Shown piece after piece: positions 1-12,506 of a stretch of DNA of 64,000 bases (position 1 is its first letter; every line of letters starts with the position of its first letter). The stretch is from Gonapodya sp. JEL0774 (lineage: Eukaryota > Monoblepharomycota > Monoblepharidomycetes > Monoblepharidales > Gonapodyaceae), in assembly GCA_027604505.1 (NCBI GenBank), contig JADIIX010000048.1, positions 90,861 through 154,860 on the forward strand, written 5' to 3'. The notes beneath the pieces were generated by a model. The model saw only the letters and a program-made list of their open reading frames with translations. It searched no databases and was not told where the DNA came from. The position numbers were made by a program, and so were the translations under genes.

Positions 1-1209
1 TGTCTGGCGCGAAGGCTTAACTGGAGCCGGTGCGACATTGAGGAAAAATTCGTGACTAAGTAACGTCTCGAGATCCGCACGTCGGCGGGGATCAGGACAC
101 AGGCACGCAGTCGCAAACAGACGCAAGTCAGGGTCGAGCGAGGGATCATCGAGCCACTGGTCGATAGCTGGAATGTTAGTGCGTGGGCCAGTGTCGGGGC
201 TTGTTCGGGCTCCGGCGATGGTAGAAAGGATCGACAGAAGCGGGGCATCAGACAGAAAGCAACGACCAGTATGGAGCTCCATGAGTAAAATTCCGAGAGA
301 CCACACGTCAGACTGAATTGGTAAGGAGCAAATGAACTTCTCGAATGCGGCTTCCAAGTGCTCTTGCATCATCTCACCTTCCAAAATGGTTCCGCCCGTT
401 TCGATGGAGTACCAATAATCAGCTCTGGCGCAAGGTATCGCGGGTACCTGCCAATTACTTCAATGTATGAGTAGGCTACCGGCACATAAGACATACCGAC
501 CATACCCAATGGGGAACTCGACTTCCTGGCCGCCATATGTAATATAAAAAATGCCGAAATTGGAGAGTTTCACATTATCCTTTGAGTGTAGAAGGGAAGA
601 AATCATAGTTGATCACATGAATACGCACAACAATAATTCTCGGTCAGCAACAGCACGGTTTGCCATTCAGTTCAGTGGTTGAAGGGCCACAGTGCTGGTT
701 CCATTGCACAACGGCAAACCCCACCTTTTGATCCAAGAGCACATTATTCAGAGCGAGATTCCTGTGTGCCATGCCATAGTCCTTAAGGTGACACAGTCCA
801 CAGAGGATCTGAAAGACCCATCGTCGCAAACGTTCCACACTAATGACTGGCCCACTGCTGTTGACAACGCTGAGCAATGAATTGTCATAGTGCTCGGATA
901 CCACATATATCCGATCTGCAAGAACAAAACAGTTCCACATTGCCAGTTCGCTTGTGAAGAAGACCATTTCAATGAGGTACCTCTCCGTCCTTTCAGCACC
1001 TCCACATACTGACAAAGGTTGGGATGCGCAAGATCCTTCAACGACTGCGACCTGCCAATAATCATTGACGTGGTCGAAGACGAGCTCAGGGCTCTATAAG
1101 AGGGAGGGTTATCGAGGTCGTCTGGTTTGACTGCGAACGTCAGCACGCCCAGCTGACATTCTTCGCGGCGGAAATCGGGTGGTTTCAGATTTCTCCGAAC
1201 CCCAAACAT
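1..1209 (-). CDS. TBCK: TBCK-like pseudokinase, N-terminal part (runs off left edge)
   Basis: N-terminal kinase-like half of a TBC-domain protein kinase-like protein (TBCK). Exons read 1209-981, 915-725, 579-497, 447-378 and 312-1, with phases that close at every GT-AG intron. The start is the ATG at 1209, followed by the family opening (LGVLTFAV, then AHPNLCQYVEVLKG). The catalytic loop reads HRNLALNNVLLD, so the HRD aspartate is asparagine, and the DFG site is NFG (VKLSNFGIF). The glycine loop is not recognisable. This matches TBCK, a known pseudokinase. Subdomains VIII-XI follow (YLAPEL, SDVWSLGILLMELHTGR). The TBC (Rab-GAP) and rhodanese domains expected in TBCK would lie left of the window. 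The family is linked to mTOR signalling and endosomal traffic. It is divergent from the VPS28 gene at 1409. Confidence 0.85.
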
Positions 1210-1408
1210 GGTTCGCAGCACGCAGGGGGATTTTAGCGTGTGTAACCTGGCAACTCTAGTGAATAAATTGTCCCATATCCCAAACTAATTTTAGCACCTG
1301 TGGCCGACACACCAAACTCCGAACAAACCACACCGGAACTCGCTGGAACTCGCTCATCGTTTCTCCGTATGGGAAGTGTGAACTACGCAGGAATGGCAAT
1401 CAACCCGA

Positions 1409-2486
1409 ATGTGCGGTTTCATCCCCCGTGCACCTTGCCTGGTTTGCTGCCAGAAGTCAGGACACAACCGCACTTTCTCAGTCTCACATCTTCGATCCCT
1501 GTGGATAAAACCGCCTTCGCAGGGAACTCCGCCAGTCAGACCTGCTATAGGTGGCTCAGAGTACTCCGCCCTCTTAACTATGAGCAATGTCTATTCAATT
1601 CTCGTATCTCTCAACTTCCTTGAGGTTGCTTTCGCTTCGGGAGCCATCGAACAAGACGAGTGAGTTTCCGAGCCTTATGCTATAACGTATGTAGTACTAC
1701 ATAGCGGATGTTATCCACTTCAATCATTCTCAATGCTCTGTGACCTCAATGTCGTTGCCTCACTATGTTCGCAGGTACGCGAGTGAATGTCGAAGATTGT
1801 TACAGCAACAACGTATGGCCATGCAAATCCTTAGCAGGGGCGAAGATGAAGAGAAGTACCTGGACAAATTCACAGTGAAGTGGAATGTGAGGAGTGCCTT
1901 GAAAGTGCGAACCCTCTTGACCGTCGATCAACGGGTGACGAGATTTTCCGATAAAGATTGAAGGCCTCACTTACGCTCGCAATCGCATACGACGAGGTGA
2001 ACCCGAAGGCGTCGTGGGTCAGGAGCCCCCTCCACAGTGGACGAATGTGTCCGTACCAGGAGACGTTGGCTACGATGTTGCAACCGTACGTGAGCGCTCT
2101 CTGTGCGTCAGGATTTTATGTTCTGTGTTCTCAAATCTTGCTTGTACGTTCAGGCAATTCTGACCGCCAAAGATTCGATCCATCTTGGACAGCTGGACAA
2201 GGAATCTCTCCACCCAGCGCTTGGTAGAGCCGCTAGACTTTTGGTCAAGTACAAAGTATTTCCAGAAGGTGACGACAACTTTGAGAAGCTCAAGCGATGG
2301 TTGGTACGCTGTCATTTTCTGTTATGCATTACTTTGATTGCCGTTGCATCAATCCTGGACTGGGCATCTAGGCTAAAAAAACTCAACCGCCTCTCTGGTA
2401 GTCTGTCCCACGAGGAAGGCCAGCAACTGCGGTCGGATCTCGAGGGTTTAGAAAATGCGTTCCGTGTAGTGGCCGCTCGTGGTTAA
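1409..2486 (+). CDS. VPS28: VPS28, ESCRT-I subunit (copy A)
   Basis: ESCRT-I subunit, acting at endosomes in ubiquitinated-cargo sorting. Exons: (start uncertain)-1659, 1775-1886, 1957-2085, 2154-2299, 2372-2486. The N-terminal VPS28 core is seen as NVYSILVSLNFLEVAF and EYASECRRLLQQQ. The four-helix C-terminal domain runs from AILTAKDSIHLG to the end, with the family signature W-L-x-x-L-(x)n-LSHEEGQQLRSDLEGLENAF just before the stop. The first exon is unclear: the ATG at 1409 is in frame, but an upstream exon with ATG 1369 and a short intron is also possible, and the usual EVKLYKNxRERE motif is not evident. The last intron interrupts the conserved Trp codon in phase 2, as in copy B. About 130 bp separate it from copy B. 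Confidence 0.75.
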
Positions 2487-2616
2487 GTATAGAAGTGGTC
2501 TGTGAAGTCAAACCAAGCAGTGTAATATTTTGTACATAGTATCGCATGGATTGTTCTTTTTGGAAGACATGAACATTTAGGTGTCCAACACGGAGTGGCC
2601 GATCCGGAAATGGTTC

Positions 2617-4061
2617 ATGTTGGAGATGGTGAGCGCGACTAACCGAGATTTCCCATGACAGTTAACTCAAGCATTGTTGCTGCATCATCAGGCTTCACCT
2701 GTCTCCATCTCGAAAACACCAGAGATAGAACTGATGGGGGTACTCTACTCCATCCTTGTCGCGATGAACTTTCTGGAACTTTCCTTCATCGCAGATCTGG
2801 TTACAGCCGAGGAGTAAGTAATGCATCGGCTAGTTTCGGAGAATCTAAGACATTTTTGCGCCGTTTTGACAAAGTTGTCTCCGCCAAGGTACCAGCTGCT
2901 TTGCGACGAACTGATTCAAAAGGAACGAGTGACAGTACAAGCACTTTCGCGAGATGTTCCTGCGAATGAGTACTTAGTGCGCTTTATGAAGGATTACGGG
3001 GTGAGTCTCGCACGAGAACATTATACTGGCATTCCGAAACAACAATCCCCACAAACTGGCTACTGAAATTCACAGCTCGACGGCCTCGATCAAGCTAGGC
3101 ACCGCTTTGAAATTGGCGTTAATGCCCAGGTTGAGCATCCGCTGGATCCTCCGTCAAACGGGAAGTTTGCTCCGATTGCCGCAATGGACACCATGCGGGT
3201 GAGTTGTGTGACGAGTGGACAAGGCAGCATATGAGCATGATTCAAATGACTTCGTGTTCGGAAAGAGTATTATCAAAGCAATGGATGCCTTGGCACTTGG
3301 GGTCGTGGAGGTGGTCGAGAGAAGTGATGTGTTGCCGTACCTGAGCTCTGTTTCCCGAAACCTGTCGAGATTCGCCGCACTTCCCCCCAACGAGCAATAT
3401 CGCAAAAGAGCTAGAGAATGGTGAGTAGCCTTGAACGGAGTGCCCTTTGGAAACATTTATGTGATCACGGTGAACCAAGTTTCCAGGCTCCTTCGAATGA
3501 GTGCGGACGGGTACCCCGACAAGTTATCAGAAGATGACGTGCGCAACCTAACGTCTGATCTTAAGCAGCTTCTAGAATCTTATCAGCTCTCATTGGAGCG
3601 AACTCAGGTCCCTGGTGCCAAGGTTTCACCCAGCGTGACATCGGAAGTCGCAAAAGTAAGGAAACCTCCACCACCTTTATTGACGTGACATTAAAATATC
3701 GCGCCTCACCGTTGTCAGTATACGGTCACTGCGATGGACGCTCTTGACGTGGATCTCCAAGCAGGCTCAGGCTTGTTCCGGTCAAAACAGGATCTTCAGG
3801 TCATCTCACGGATAGCAGTGACAAGTGCCCGAGGATCTGTTTTACCGAGCAATCATAGCTCGAGAGAGGCACTCGCGCGATGGTGAGTTCCCGGAATTAA
3901 ACGCCTGACACTCTTTACTCACTATCAGTGTGTGTGATTGTCACAGGGTTGCGCGGATAAATGCACTGAGCTGGGGGGAGAGTCTACCTTTGATAGAGGC
4001 ACAAGAATTAAAATCAGATTTAGAGCAGTTTTATGAAGCGTATCGAGAAGCGCTTCAATGA
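2617..4061 (+). CDS. VPS28-like ESCRT-I subunit (copy B) with two tandem C-terminal domains
   Basis: Second VPS28-type gene directly downstream of copy A. Exons 2617-2628, 2692-2813, 2889-3000, 3076-3198, 3266-3420, 3487-3655, 3719-3882, 3947-4061 give about 323 residues, against roughly 210-240 for a usual VPS28. The N-terminal core (VLYSILVAMNFLELSF, EYQLLCDELI) is followed by a normal C-terminal domain (IIKAMDALALGVVEVV ... LSEDDVRNLTSDLKQLLESY). A short linker then leads to a second copy of that domain (TVTAMDALDVDLQAG ... EAQELKSDLEQFYEAYREAL) before TGA 4059-4061. The Trp codon of both C-terminal domains is split by a phase-2 intron. In VPS28 this domain contacts VPS36 or VPS20 in ESCRT-II/III, so a doubled domain could change stoichiometry; that is inference. 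The 12-nt first exon is tentative. Confidence 0.8.
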
Positions 4062-4268
4062 TTTCGGTGGCTCATTTTCAAGCTCAGGTAAACAGGGCGG
4101 GAAATCCTACGTTTCAGGTTTTTCGTTGTTCACGCATTCAAAAGCGAGTCGAAAAGCCCCGTTTTCTTGTTCGGCGGGGAACAGGTACAAGAAGATGTTC
4201 CACGTCCGCAGTCATGACCGACCAAATACACTGACAATTTCAATAATCGACTCAACACATTGTAGGTG

Positions 4269-7200
4269 ATGGAGGTCGACGGGCTGGAATCGAGGATCTC
4301 GTCCCCACAACATCTACTAGACAAGTTCATTTCTGGAGAAGAGTGAGTTGCTTGCGCTTCAAGTGTCAGCGTCCTCTTTAGCTGATTGATGCTCCCAACT
4401 ACCACATTATGATTTGATTCGCGGTTGTTTCTATCGTATAATCCCACCTCTTGGCGTGGGTGGCTGTCTTCTTGTCGACGTGTTCACGATGCGTCTTGGG
4501 CATGTGTGGCATGTTGCACTACAGATATGCATTGGAAGAACACATATTGCGCCACCCCTACGTGCTGAAAAATTGGCTCACTTACATCGATCGGAAACGG
4601 AATGCTCCGTACGAAGCTCGCGTGTTTGTGTTTGACAGAGCTGTGAAGGAACTTCCGTATGTGTTTTGCATGCCATTGCATTTACTGCACAGGTTCTGAA
4701 AGGCGCCTGTATCGCAGGGGCTCCTACAAATTGTGGAAGCTCTACCTGGATTTTCGAACCTCCCATCTCATTCGTCCCGGAGCAACCCCAGACCCTGGTA
4801 CTCTTCTCTACAACAGCGCAGATCTGCTTAGGCCCATCTCAGACCCGGCATGGCAGGAAGTTAACGCCTGTTTCGAAAGATCGCTGGTGCTTTTGAATAA
4901 AATGCCGGTTATTTGGAGCATGTATTGTCAGTGGGCACTACAACAAGCAGGACTCGGAGTGAATATGAAATCAATCGAGGATTCGGATGATTTGGACAAT
5001 GGAGAGGAGTCCGAGGTCGCTGGAGCAACTATTGGCACGAACGAATTCAACCCTATAACTTTGACTCGTCGAACATTTGACCGTGCTTTGCGCGCTCTTC
5101 CAATCACTCAGCACGGGAGGATATGGCCAATGTACCTAAAGTTTGCGCAGACCATATCTGGGGAGACTGGAATGCGAATTTATCGGAGGCACCTCCAGCT
5201 GGATCCGAACGCGGCCGAAGACTTCGTAGATGTGCTTCTAGAGCTTAAACCCGAACCACGGTGGGTTGTTTGCTGGCGAATTGTTCTCCGTAGCTGGTTT
5301 TGCACAATGCAATTTAAACAAACAGATACGCAGAAGCTGCGCGAATCCTCGCTTCGCTTCTCACCCTACCCGACTTCAAATCTCGCCATGGACACTCTAC
5401 CTTCACACTTTGGTCGCGCCTTTGTGACCTCATCACCTCTCATCCTACCGAAGTGCTGATGCCCACGCCGACAGACAACGTCGTTGTGCGGTCGTCAGTT
5501 GTGGGAAGGTCTCTTGCCAGCGTTGGTCGCGTCGAGCCATTGGAAGTCGAGCAGTTGCTCCGCGCAGGAATCGCCAAATTCACTGACCAAGTCGGGAAAT
5601 TGTGGAACACTTTAGCAAAGTTCTACATTTTGCAGGGTGAATTTGAGCGAGCGAGGGACATTTATGAAGAGGCGATTGATAAAGTGGTCACTGTTCGGGA
5701 TTTCAGTATGGTGTTTGACGCATACGTTGAGTTCGTCGGTGGATGGGTGGAAAGCGTTGTTGAGAGCGCTCGTAAGGCGGAAGTTCGGCGAAAGAAAAAA
5801 CTGAAAAGGGAGAGAGCAAAGGCAAAAGCGAAGGTTGAAGCTAGGGCTCGGGGGAGGCGGGACGCAACCAGAGATGACGAGAGCGACGATGAGAGTGAGA
5901 ACGATGAGGATGAATTGATTGACCCAACCACACTTGACTTGCATTTAGCAAGACTGGACGATTTGATGCGACGGCGCCCGTTCCTTGTGAACGAAGTCCT
6001 TCTGAGGCAGAATCCACACAATGTTCACGAATGGCTACGCCGAGTCAAGCTCTTCAGGGACGCCGGACTTGCAGGACAGGATGCAGGCAAGGATTCAAAA
6101 CAGGACGAGGATACAAAACCCGAACGAGCCGCGAAGGATTTAGACGAGGATACTGCCGGGAAGGTAGTGCAGGTTTTCACCAAAGCGTGCGCGACGGTCA
6201 ATCCAAAGAAAGCCTCAGGCAAGTTTAGTGATATTTGGATCGAGTTTGCCAGCCTTTATGCGGAGCGCGGTGACATGACGAACGCGCGGACTGTCTTTGA
6301 GAAGGCATCAAAGGTTTCATTCAAGAAAGTGGACGAGCTCGTGGAGGTTTGGATACAGTGGTGCGAAATAGAACTTATTTATGGAGATATCAACAGAGCC
6401 TTGGATGTCATTGGCCGTGCTACAGCGCCCCCTGCTGGTAAAACTTCCGGAGGCGTTGGTGGCGATATGTCCATCGGCAAGGCCACCGCTGCCCTTGCAC
6501 ACATTCGATATTTGGACGAAACCATTCCTCCACAACAGCGAGTTTGCAAATCTCCTAGCTTGTGGAACTACTACGTGGACTTAGCCGAGGCTCTGGCGGA
6601 TCCTGTGGACCAAACTGCCACGAACCTAGTCCGGACGGTGTACGACAGGATGTTGGAGCTGAAGGTTGCAACGCCGCAGACTATTGTGGATTACGCGACA
6701 TGGCTGGAAGGAATCAACTACTGGGAAGAGAGTTTTAAGGTATATGAAAGAGGTATTGCTCTATTCGGGTGGCCAATCGCTTTTGATCTGTGGAACTTGT
6801 ACTTGAGCAGATTTTTAGGAAGGTGAGTGTGCATAGTTGCCCGATTTCGTTACTTTGAAGTATTCGAATTTTGCTCTTTGAATGACGATCCCCGCAGGTA
6901 CGGTGGTGCAAAGTTGGAACGCGCACGGGATCTCTTTGAGTCTGCTCTCACGGATGTCCCTCCTAAGTACGGAAAGCCTCTGTATCTTGCATACGCAAAG
7001 CTTGAAGAAGAACATGGGCTTGCGAAACATGCCATGCGGATTTACGATCGAGCAACATTGTCAGTTGCCGAGGCAGATCGGTTTGCAATATTCCAGATTT
7101 ATCTCTCCAAGGCTGCCTCGTGGTTCGGTCTTCCATCAACTCGTGAAATATACCAGAAAGCAATAGAAAGCCTCCCGGATAAGCATGCGTTGCAGATGTG

Positions 7201-7954
7201 CCTTCGATTTTCTGATCTGGAGACGAAGCTCGGGGAGGTGGATCGCGCCCGACAGGTTTTGGCGTATGGCAGCCAGTTCGCGGATCCGCGAGTGGAACCT
7301 GGTTATTGGAGGGCTTGGCATGGATTTGAAGTTCGCTATGGAAATGAAGACACTTTCAAGGAGATGCTTCGAATCAAGCGTAGTGTTCAGGCCAAGTTCA
7401 ATACTGAAGTTGGAGTAAGTGGCCGCATTCCCTTACATTGTTCAACTCATCCTTGTTAACGGCATACACTATCACTACAGTTCATATCAGCTCAAATACT
7501 TGCTGCAAAGGCTTCCCAGAACCCATCTGCGGATCCGACAAAACCACAGTCAGCAATGGAACTTCTCGAGCAAGAGGCACTTGCAGCTGAGCAGCAGGCG
7601 ATTTTAGCGAACGAGAGAGCCGAAGAACAAAGGGAACGAAGAGAAGCGGGGATAGGGTCCATGTTTGTAAAAGCGAAGCATGGTGGACTCGCAGGCAATG
7701 CCGAAGGGGAAGGTTCAGACAAAGGTGGGACTGGAGGGACAAACAACCCGGAGGCTATTGATATTGGTATGTTGGAGGATGAAGAGGATGACGATGCCAC
7801 CGGCGGGGACGAATCAAATGAAGGCATTCACCAGCTCCAGGAAAAGGCAGTGCCAGAAGGTGTGTATGGAGGACTCTTAAAACGGGTGGCTCAGGACACT
7901 GATGGTTATGGTGAGGGCGGCGGTGGTGGACGAGAGGCTAAACGACGTCGTTGA
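4269..7954 (+). CDS. SYF1: SYF1/XAB2 pre-mRNA-splicing factor (HAT-repeat protein)
   Basis: HAT-repeat scaffold of the Prp19/NineTeen complex in the spliceosome (human XAB2). Exons 4269-4342, 4525-4656, 4718-5260, 5326-6822, 6898-7414, 7481-7954, about 1078 aa. Recognised by LRHPYVLKNWLTYID, TRRTFDRALRALPITQH, RIWPMYLKF, FEESFKAYERGI-type (here WEESFKVYERGIALF), RYGGAKLERARDLFE and KEMLRIKRSVQAKFNTEV. It is longer than human or yeast SYF1 (about 855 aa) because of inserted low-complexity stretches: a Lys/Arg/Ala then Asp/Glu segment near nt 5780-5925, and an acidic Gly-rich C-terminus ending in REAKRRR. Every intron keeps phase. The stop is 137 bp before the RING gene on the same strand. Confidence 0.93.
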
Positions 7955-8091
7955 GTTAGATAATTTCTTAGTTCTGTGCTGTGGTGTCCACACAACGAGT
8001 AAAGACGCTGTCTCATCAGATTTCGAAACAATCTGCATTACAGCATCGAACCGGGGAAAGACCTTTTGGAGTGAATAAAGAATATATCCCA

Positions 8092-9838
8092 ATGGAGAAC
8101 AGCTGGGACGGAGCGAATGACAGTCCGTCCATTCCGGTCGCAAACACGACGGTAGAAGGTGCTCGGTTTCGGTACCTCTGCCATGCTTGCGGATCCATAA
8201 CAGAGCGGGACTCTCAGAGTCTTATTTGTGCGCATTGTGGCTCGGACTTCGTCGAAGAGGTTCGTGATTGCCGAGGGTGAAGAAGGGATCGACAGGGACC
8301 ATTGGCGGTTTCATGCACTCCTTGGTTCTTATTTCGAGAACGTGTGGCAGGGATATTTCGCACTGACTCTAGGACTATTGTGAATGTACCATTGTTGACT
8401 ATCACTTCCTTCTTAGAATCCATCACAGGATATTGAGCATCAATACGCCAACGACGGTGAAACTGGTGACGATGACGATTCTCCATTCACCGACTTCTTG
8501 GCAGGAAGACTTCCATTGGGCTCAAGACCCTTGTTGAACAGTGATGCTGACGGAGATGGGGACGGAGATCGGGAGGATGGGCAAGGAGAACATCTTCCTG
8601 GAGAGTTTCCGTCCAGGAGCCGAGCAAGACGTAATTTTGAGGGTGGAAGTACGGCTGCACAGAACCAAACAGACATCCTCGCTGCACTTGTGAGTTTCAA
8701 GGTAAACCCAACTTTGTTCCGCCGACTCGGGCGGCACACTGCTTCGCGGAGCCTATGAAGCAATCACCCAGCCGCAGGGTCGAGCGCTGCTTGTCACCGA
8801 CACCGACTGTGAAGAAGTTGGTCGTGGCGACCGTGTCAGTCCCGACAATTTGAAGTCAACTTCTTAGATTTCTAAGCGGTTCCACCAGTGCTCACGCTTT
8901 CTTTTGAAATTCCCAGATTGCTGGGCTCCTCCAGCAGCATGTGGGATCAAGTTCTCAGGTGCTAGTTCGCACTGTTGGACCGGATGGACGAGCTACTGAA
9001 GGTGCTGTGGGGAGTGGATCTACTCCGAGTGGAGTTTCAACAACCGAAACTACTGCGGGTCCTTCTGTGATCGGTCCATTCCCGGGGTCGTTCATGGGGG
9101 GTAATGGTGGACGCGTTGGTGGAGGAGAATACCCGCCTATGTACCCACTTTTGTCAGCACTCTTTTCTGAGTTTGGCGGGAGGGGAACTGCAGGTGGGGG
9201 AAATGGCAGCGGCAGCGCACTCTTTCGGTTGTTGGGAGGCGTTGGTAATCCCGCGGACTATGCGCACGGGCGACAATTGGACGATGTGATCACCCAACTT
9301 ATGGAAGAAGCCGCGAGGCAGCAAGCACCACCACCGTGAGCGCTGTAGTCAATGTGCTGCAAGTACTTTCTATTTTGATCGCAGCATACTACCATCTAGA
9401 GCGCCGGAGGATGCTATAAAGGCACTACTCAAAGTTACTGTAACAAAAGAAATGCTGGAAGGGGACGGGAAAAGTGAAGGAGAATTGGGTACTGGACTGG
9501 TTCCATGTACAGTTTGTCAAGGTACGTTAGTATTCGGGCTGTGAGAACTCATGAGGCTGCTGGACAACTCGTGACCCTGTTGACGACTCGTTTCAGACTC
9601 ATACGCTGTCGGAGATGTTGTTGACAAAATGCCCTGCGGTCATGTCTTCCACGGTTCTTGCTTGGAGAGCTGGCTTCATATCAATGGAACGTGGTAAATA
9701 GCGTTTTAGCAACCTGAAGTGTCTCACAGCTAATTTGCGTCTGTCAGCCCGGTATGCAGATATAAGTTGGCCGGAGAAAACGGGGGTGGTCCTGCTCTCC
9801 ATCAGAACCCAGAAGGATCTTCTTCCGACAATATCTGA
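8092..9838 (+). CDS. RNF126/RNF115-like RING-H2 E3 ubiquitin ligase
   Basis: Probable E3 ubiquitin ligase of the RNF126/RNF115 (BCA2) type. Exons 8092-8259, 8417-8689, 8917-9335, 9385-9521, 9597-9693, 9748-9838 give about 394 aa. The N-terminal zinc ribbon is YLCHAC ... LICAHCGSDFVEE, the class used in this family to bind ubiquitin or hydrophobic clients. The middle is a disordered Gly/Ser-rich stretch. The QLDDVITQLMEEA helix precedes the RING as in RNF126. The C-terminal RING-H2 reads CTVCQ ... MPCGHVFHGSCLESWLHINGTCPVCR, with all zinc ligands present and split over three exons. The ATG at 8092 is the only in-frame ATG ahead of the zinc ribbon. It is convergent with CCDC148 (83 bp apart). 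Confidence 0.88.
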
Positions 9839-9920
9839 ATATGAGAATGCAAATGGCGTTCGCTCTTTCCAGATCGTATGATACATAGATGACCGATTCT
9901 GAAGCCCCTTCAATGTGATT

Positions 9921-12370
9921 TCAATTAAACTGAATATTTGACTGCCATAAATCTCGATCGCGCATTGCACGTAGGTGTCCTCCGTGAGTTCTGCTCAGCA
10001 ATTCGAACGCTTGCTTCACATAAAGCGAGTCACAGAGGCGACTATGAGCCAGCATTTCCGAAAGGCGTGCTCGAGGATCTGCAAGGATCTTTTTTTCGTC
10101 GAAAGTTGAGACTGAGAAAAGGGGTTGCAGCAAGGGAAGCGCACCAGGCTTGCATGTGATGGACGATGAAGTTGGGGATAAAATTCGATCACGATCACTA
10201 GTCGAGAGAATATGTCAAATAGATTACCGAATTCCCGTAGATGCTCTTCAATACGGACCTTTCAACCACCGGCCGCACGACAGCTCGGAGCGTCTCCAAG
10301 CGGCGCTCTCGATCTTCGCACTTTCGCTGTTCCTGATCAGCCTTTTCCTTCATCTCTTTCACCTTCCTTTCGTGAATCTCTTTGCGCGCTCTGGTCCTTT
10401 TTCGATTTGCAGATTGCAGGGCTTCGTATGCTTTCTGCCACTCACGGTGACGAACCTCTTCAGCCAGCGCTAGGGATTGCTTCAGTTTTTCCTTCTCCTC
10501 GTTTGCTGTTTTAAGCAAATGCCTTGTAAGTTCTCTGCACCTGCGTTCCTTCTCGATATTTGCGGTCTCTTTTGCCTTCGCTAGCATCCACAGCGTTAAC
10601 GCAGCTTTCTCTTGCTCCTCACGTTTATGTAGATTCAACGTGCGAAGACTAATCAATCGATTGCGTAGATTTGCGCGCCTAGATGCATCGGCGGCGGCGA
10701 GTTTAGCGGAAGCAAGGTCTTTGACGTGAGAGTTATTCACTGCCTGTGGGGTTTACGAGTATCGTATTATGTTTGATGAAGCCTCAAGCGGTTGGATCCC
10801 ACTCACTTGCACTCTTCGGAGGATATCTAAAACCATCGTTTTCCTCTCTAGATTCCATCTACACGAGATATCAAGAACCCTATCACGACCGATTTGTTTC
10901 TTCAGATACCACTCTTTCGCGCGAAGAATGGCCTTTTGCGATTGTGACGGAAACTGAATTTTCAGGCGCTCGAGCAGAAGCGAGCGCAGAGTTGACCGCG
11001 GGAGGGCTGATAGATTATGAAAGCAGAGGTCGATAGCAGTGAAATTGGATTGCATCTTTCCTGTCCCTACAGTGGCTAGATCGGGTATGGGAATTGGCAC
11101 CAGAGACGTTGGCTTTGGTGGATTCATGAAGCGATTATAAACATCCACAATGTGTGCAAGAACTCGTAAAGGTGATCCATCGTTTCTGCTCTGTTCCAAA
11201 GAGTCGTCCCAACCCCACACCCACCCTTTAGGAGGTATCAAATGCCGATCGCGGACATCTTCCAAGTAGTTCCGATACTCTTTGTCCATTTCCTCATAGG
11301 CAATCAGCATTGTTTGAAGTAATGAGTTGTCCGCGCATGGGACATCAAGTAAGGAGACCAGCATGCTAGGTTCCTCTTGATGAAAATCACGAGAAATTTC
11401 TATGCAGAGTGGGGTCGGGTTCGTCCAAGTATGACCGAGGATATTTCGTTCAAAACTCATAAAAGTGCTGTAGCAGACTTACGTTCTTCGTCGTCGGTCG
11501 ACCAGAACAGCATAGAAACAGGAACAGAACACCACAGTTCCCCGTCCACGTAGTCATAATGTTGCCCATCCAATAATAGTTCCAGATACTCTAGGCAATT
11601 GCTTGCGAATGCTGGGAACTTTGTTTCTAGATCATGAGCATACAAAGCAGCATCCCGTTCACATTGAGCTGCAAGCAACAGGGCTTTGGCCCGGAGAACT
11701 TGGAACGATTGTTCGTGAGACGCCTTATTTGAGCTCACACTATCTGCGTAGATACTGGTGCGGATTTGTTGGACACTAGCGAGTAAATCTGCAGAGATCG
11801 CAATTGCTGTAGTATGAACACATGTGTCTGCAGAAAACTAACTGTCAATCTCAGACCTTGAGATTCTTTCTTTCGTATGACCTCTCTTTGGTCTTCTTCA
11901 TTTGAAAGTTCATCGATCAGTGTGAGCAATTCCAGATCAGCCGTCGCCATCGAGAGATCCTTTTGCCCGATGTACAGCCCAAATCCATCATCATACCACA
12001 ATCGGATCGTTCTTTTCAATTGGGATCCGAGACGATCTGCCAAATCGTCCAGCGTGAACCATTCTGAGACCCAAACGCTCCGATGGAGAACCATACGCCG
12101 GAGCTTCTTTACGTCGCAGCTCGATTCCTGACGAAGTGTATCGAGAAAAGGCAGCATGATCTGCGTTTCATGTAAATCAGGATCAGACGTAGTGGGTTGT
12201 GCATCCGTGTTCGTCTGATCGCCTCCGGCGTGTTTCGAGATTGTATTTTGTTTGAGTCCCCGCACTCGCGTCTTCTTCTGCATCGCGATCTCGTAATCGT
12301 CTGGGTGCACCAGACGACGCGTAGCGCGTGTTAGCGCGACAGACAACTGATTGTCGATCGATGTAGCCAT
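9921..12370 (-). CDS. CCDC148: CCDC148-like coiled-coil protein
   Basis: Long coiled-coil protein matching animal CCDC148, which is restricted mainly to lineages with cilia. Its biochemical role is unknown. Exons 12370-11857, 11806-11483, 11399-10807, 10743-10228, 10148-9921, about 724 aa. The central region is a charged heptad-rich helix (KEKADQEQRKCEDRERRLETLRAVV). The diagnostic C-terminus is PLFSVSTFDEKKILADPRAR followed by LCDSLYVKQAFELL, which parallels the human tail [20 protein letters not shown]. The N-terminal 200 residues are poorly conserved and were assigned from the continuous frame. All five exons close in phase. It sits between a RING ligase gene (convergent) and the PAXX-like gene (same strand). 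Confidence 0.8.
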
Positions 12371-12506
12371 ATCCTGCTATATGAATAAGGAGAGATTCAG
12401 ACGACAGCAAATCTGGAAAAGTTTACAATTACAGTATCGGCACACCAAAACTTGTTCAATTCACTTTACTGAATATTCGCAACCGAGTACATCATAAAAA
12501 ACCTAG

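Noticed and set aside
2300-2371. Apparent frameshifts in VPS28 copy A
   Set aside because: All frame changes coincide with GT-AG introns whose phases close, so the gene is intact rather than a pseudogene.
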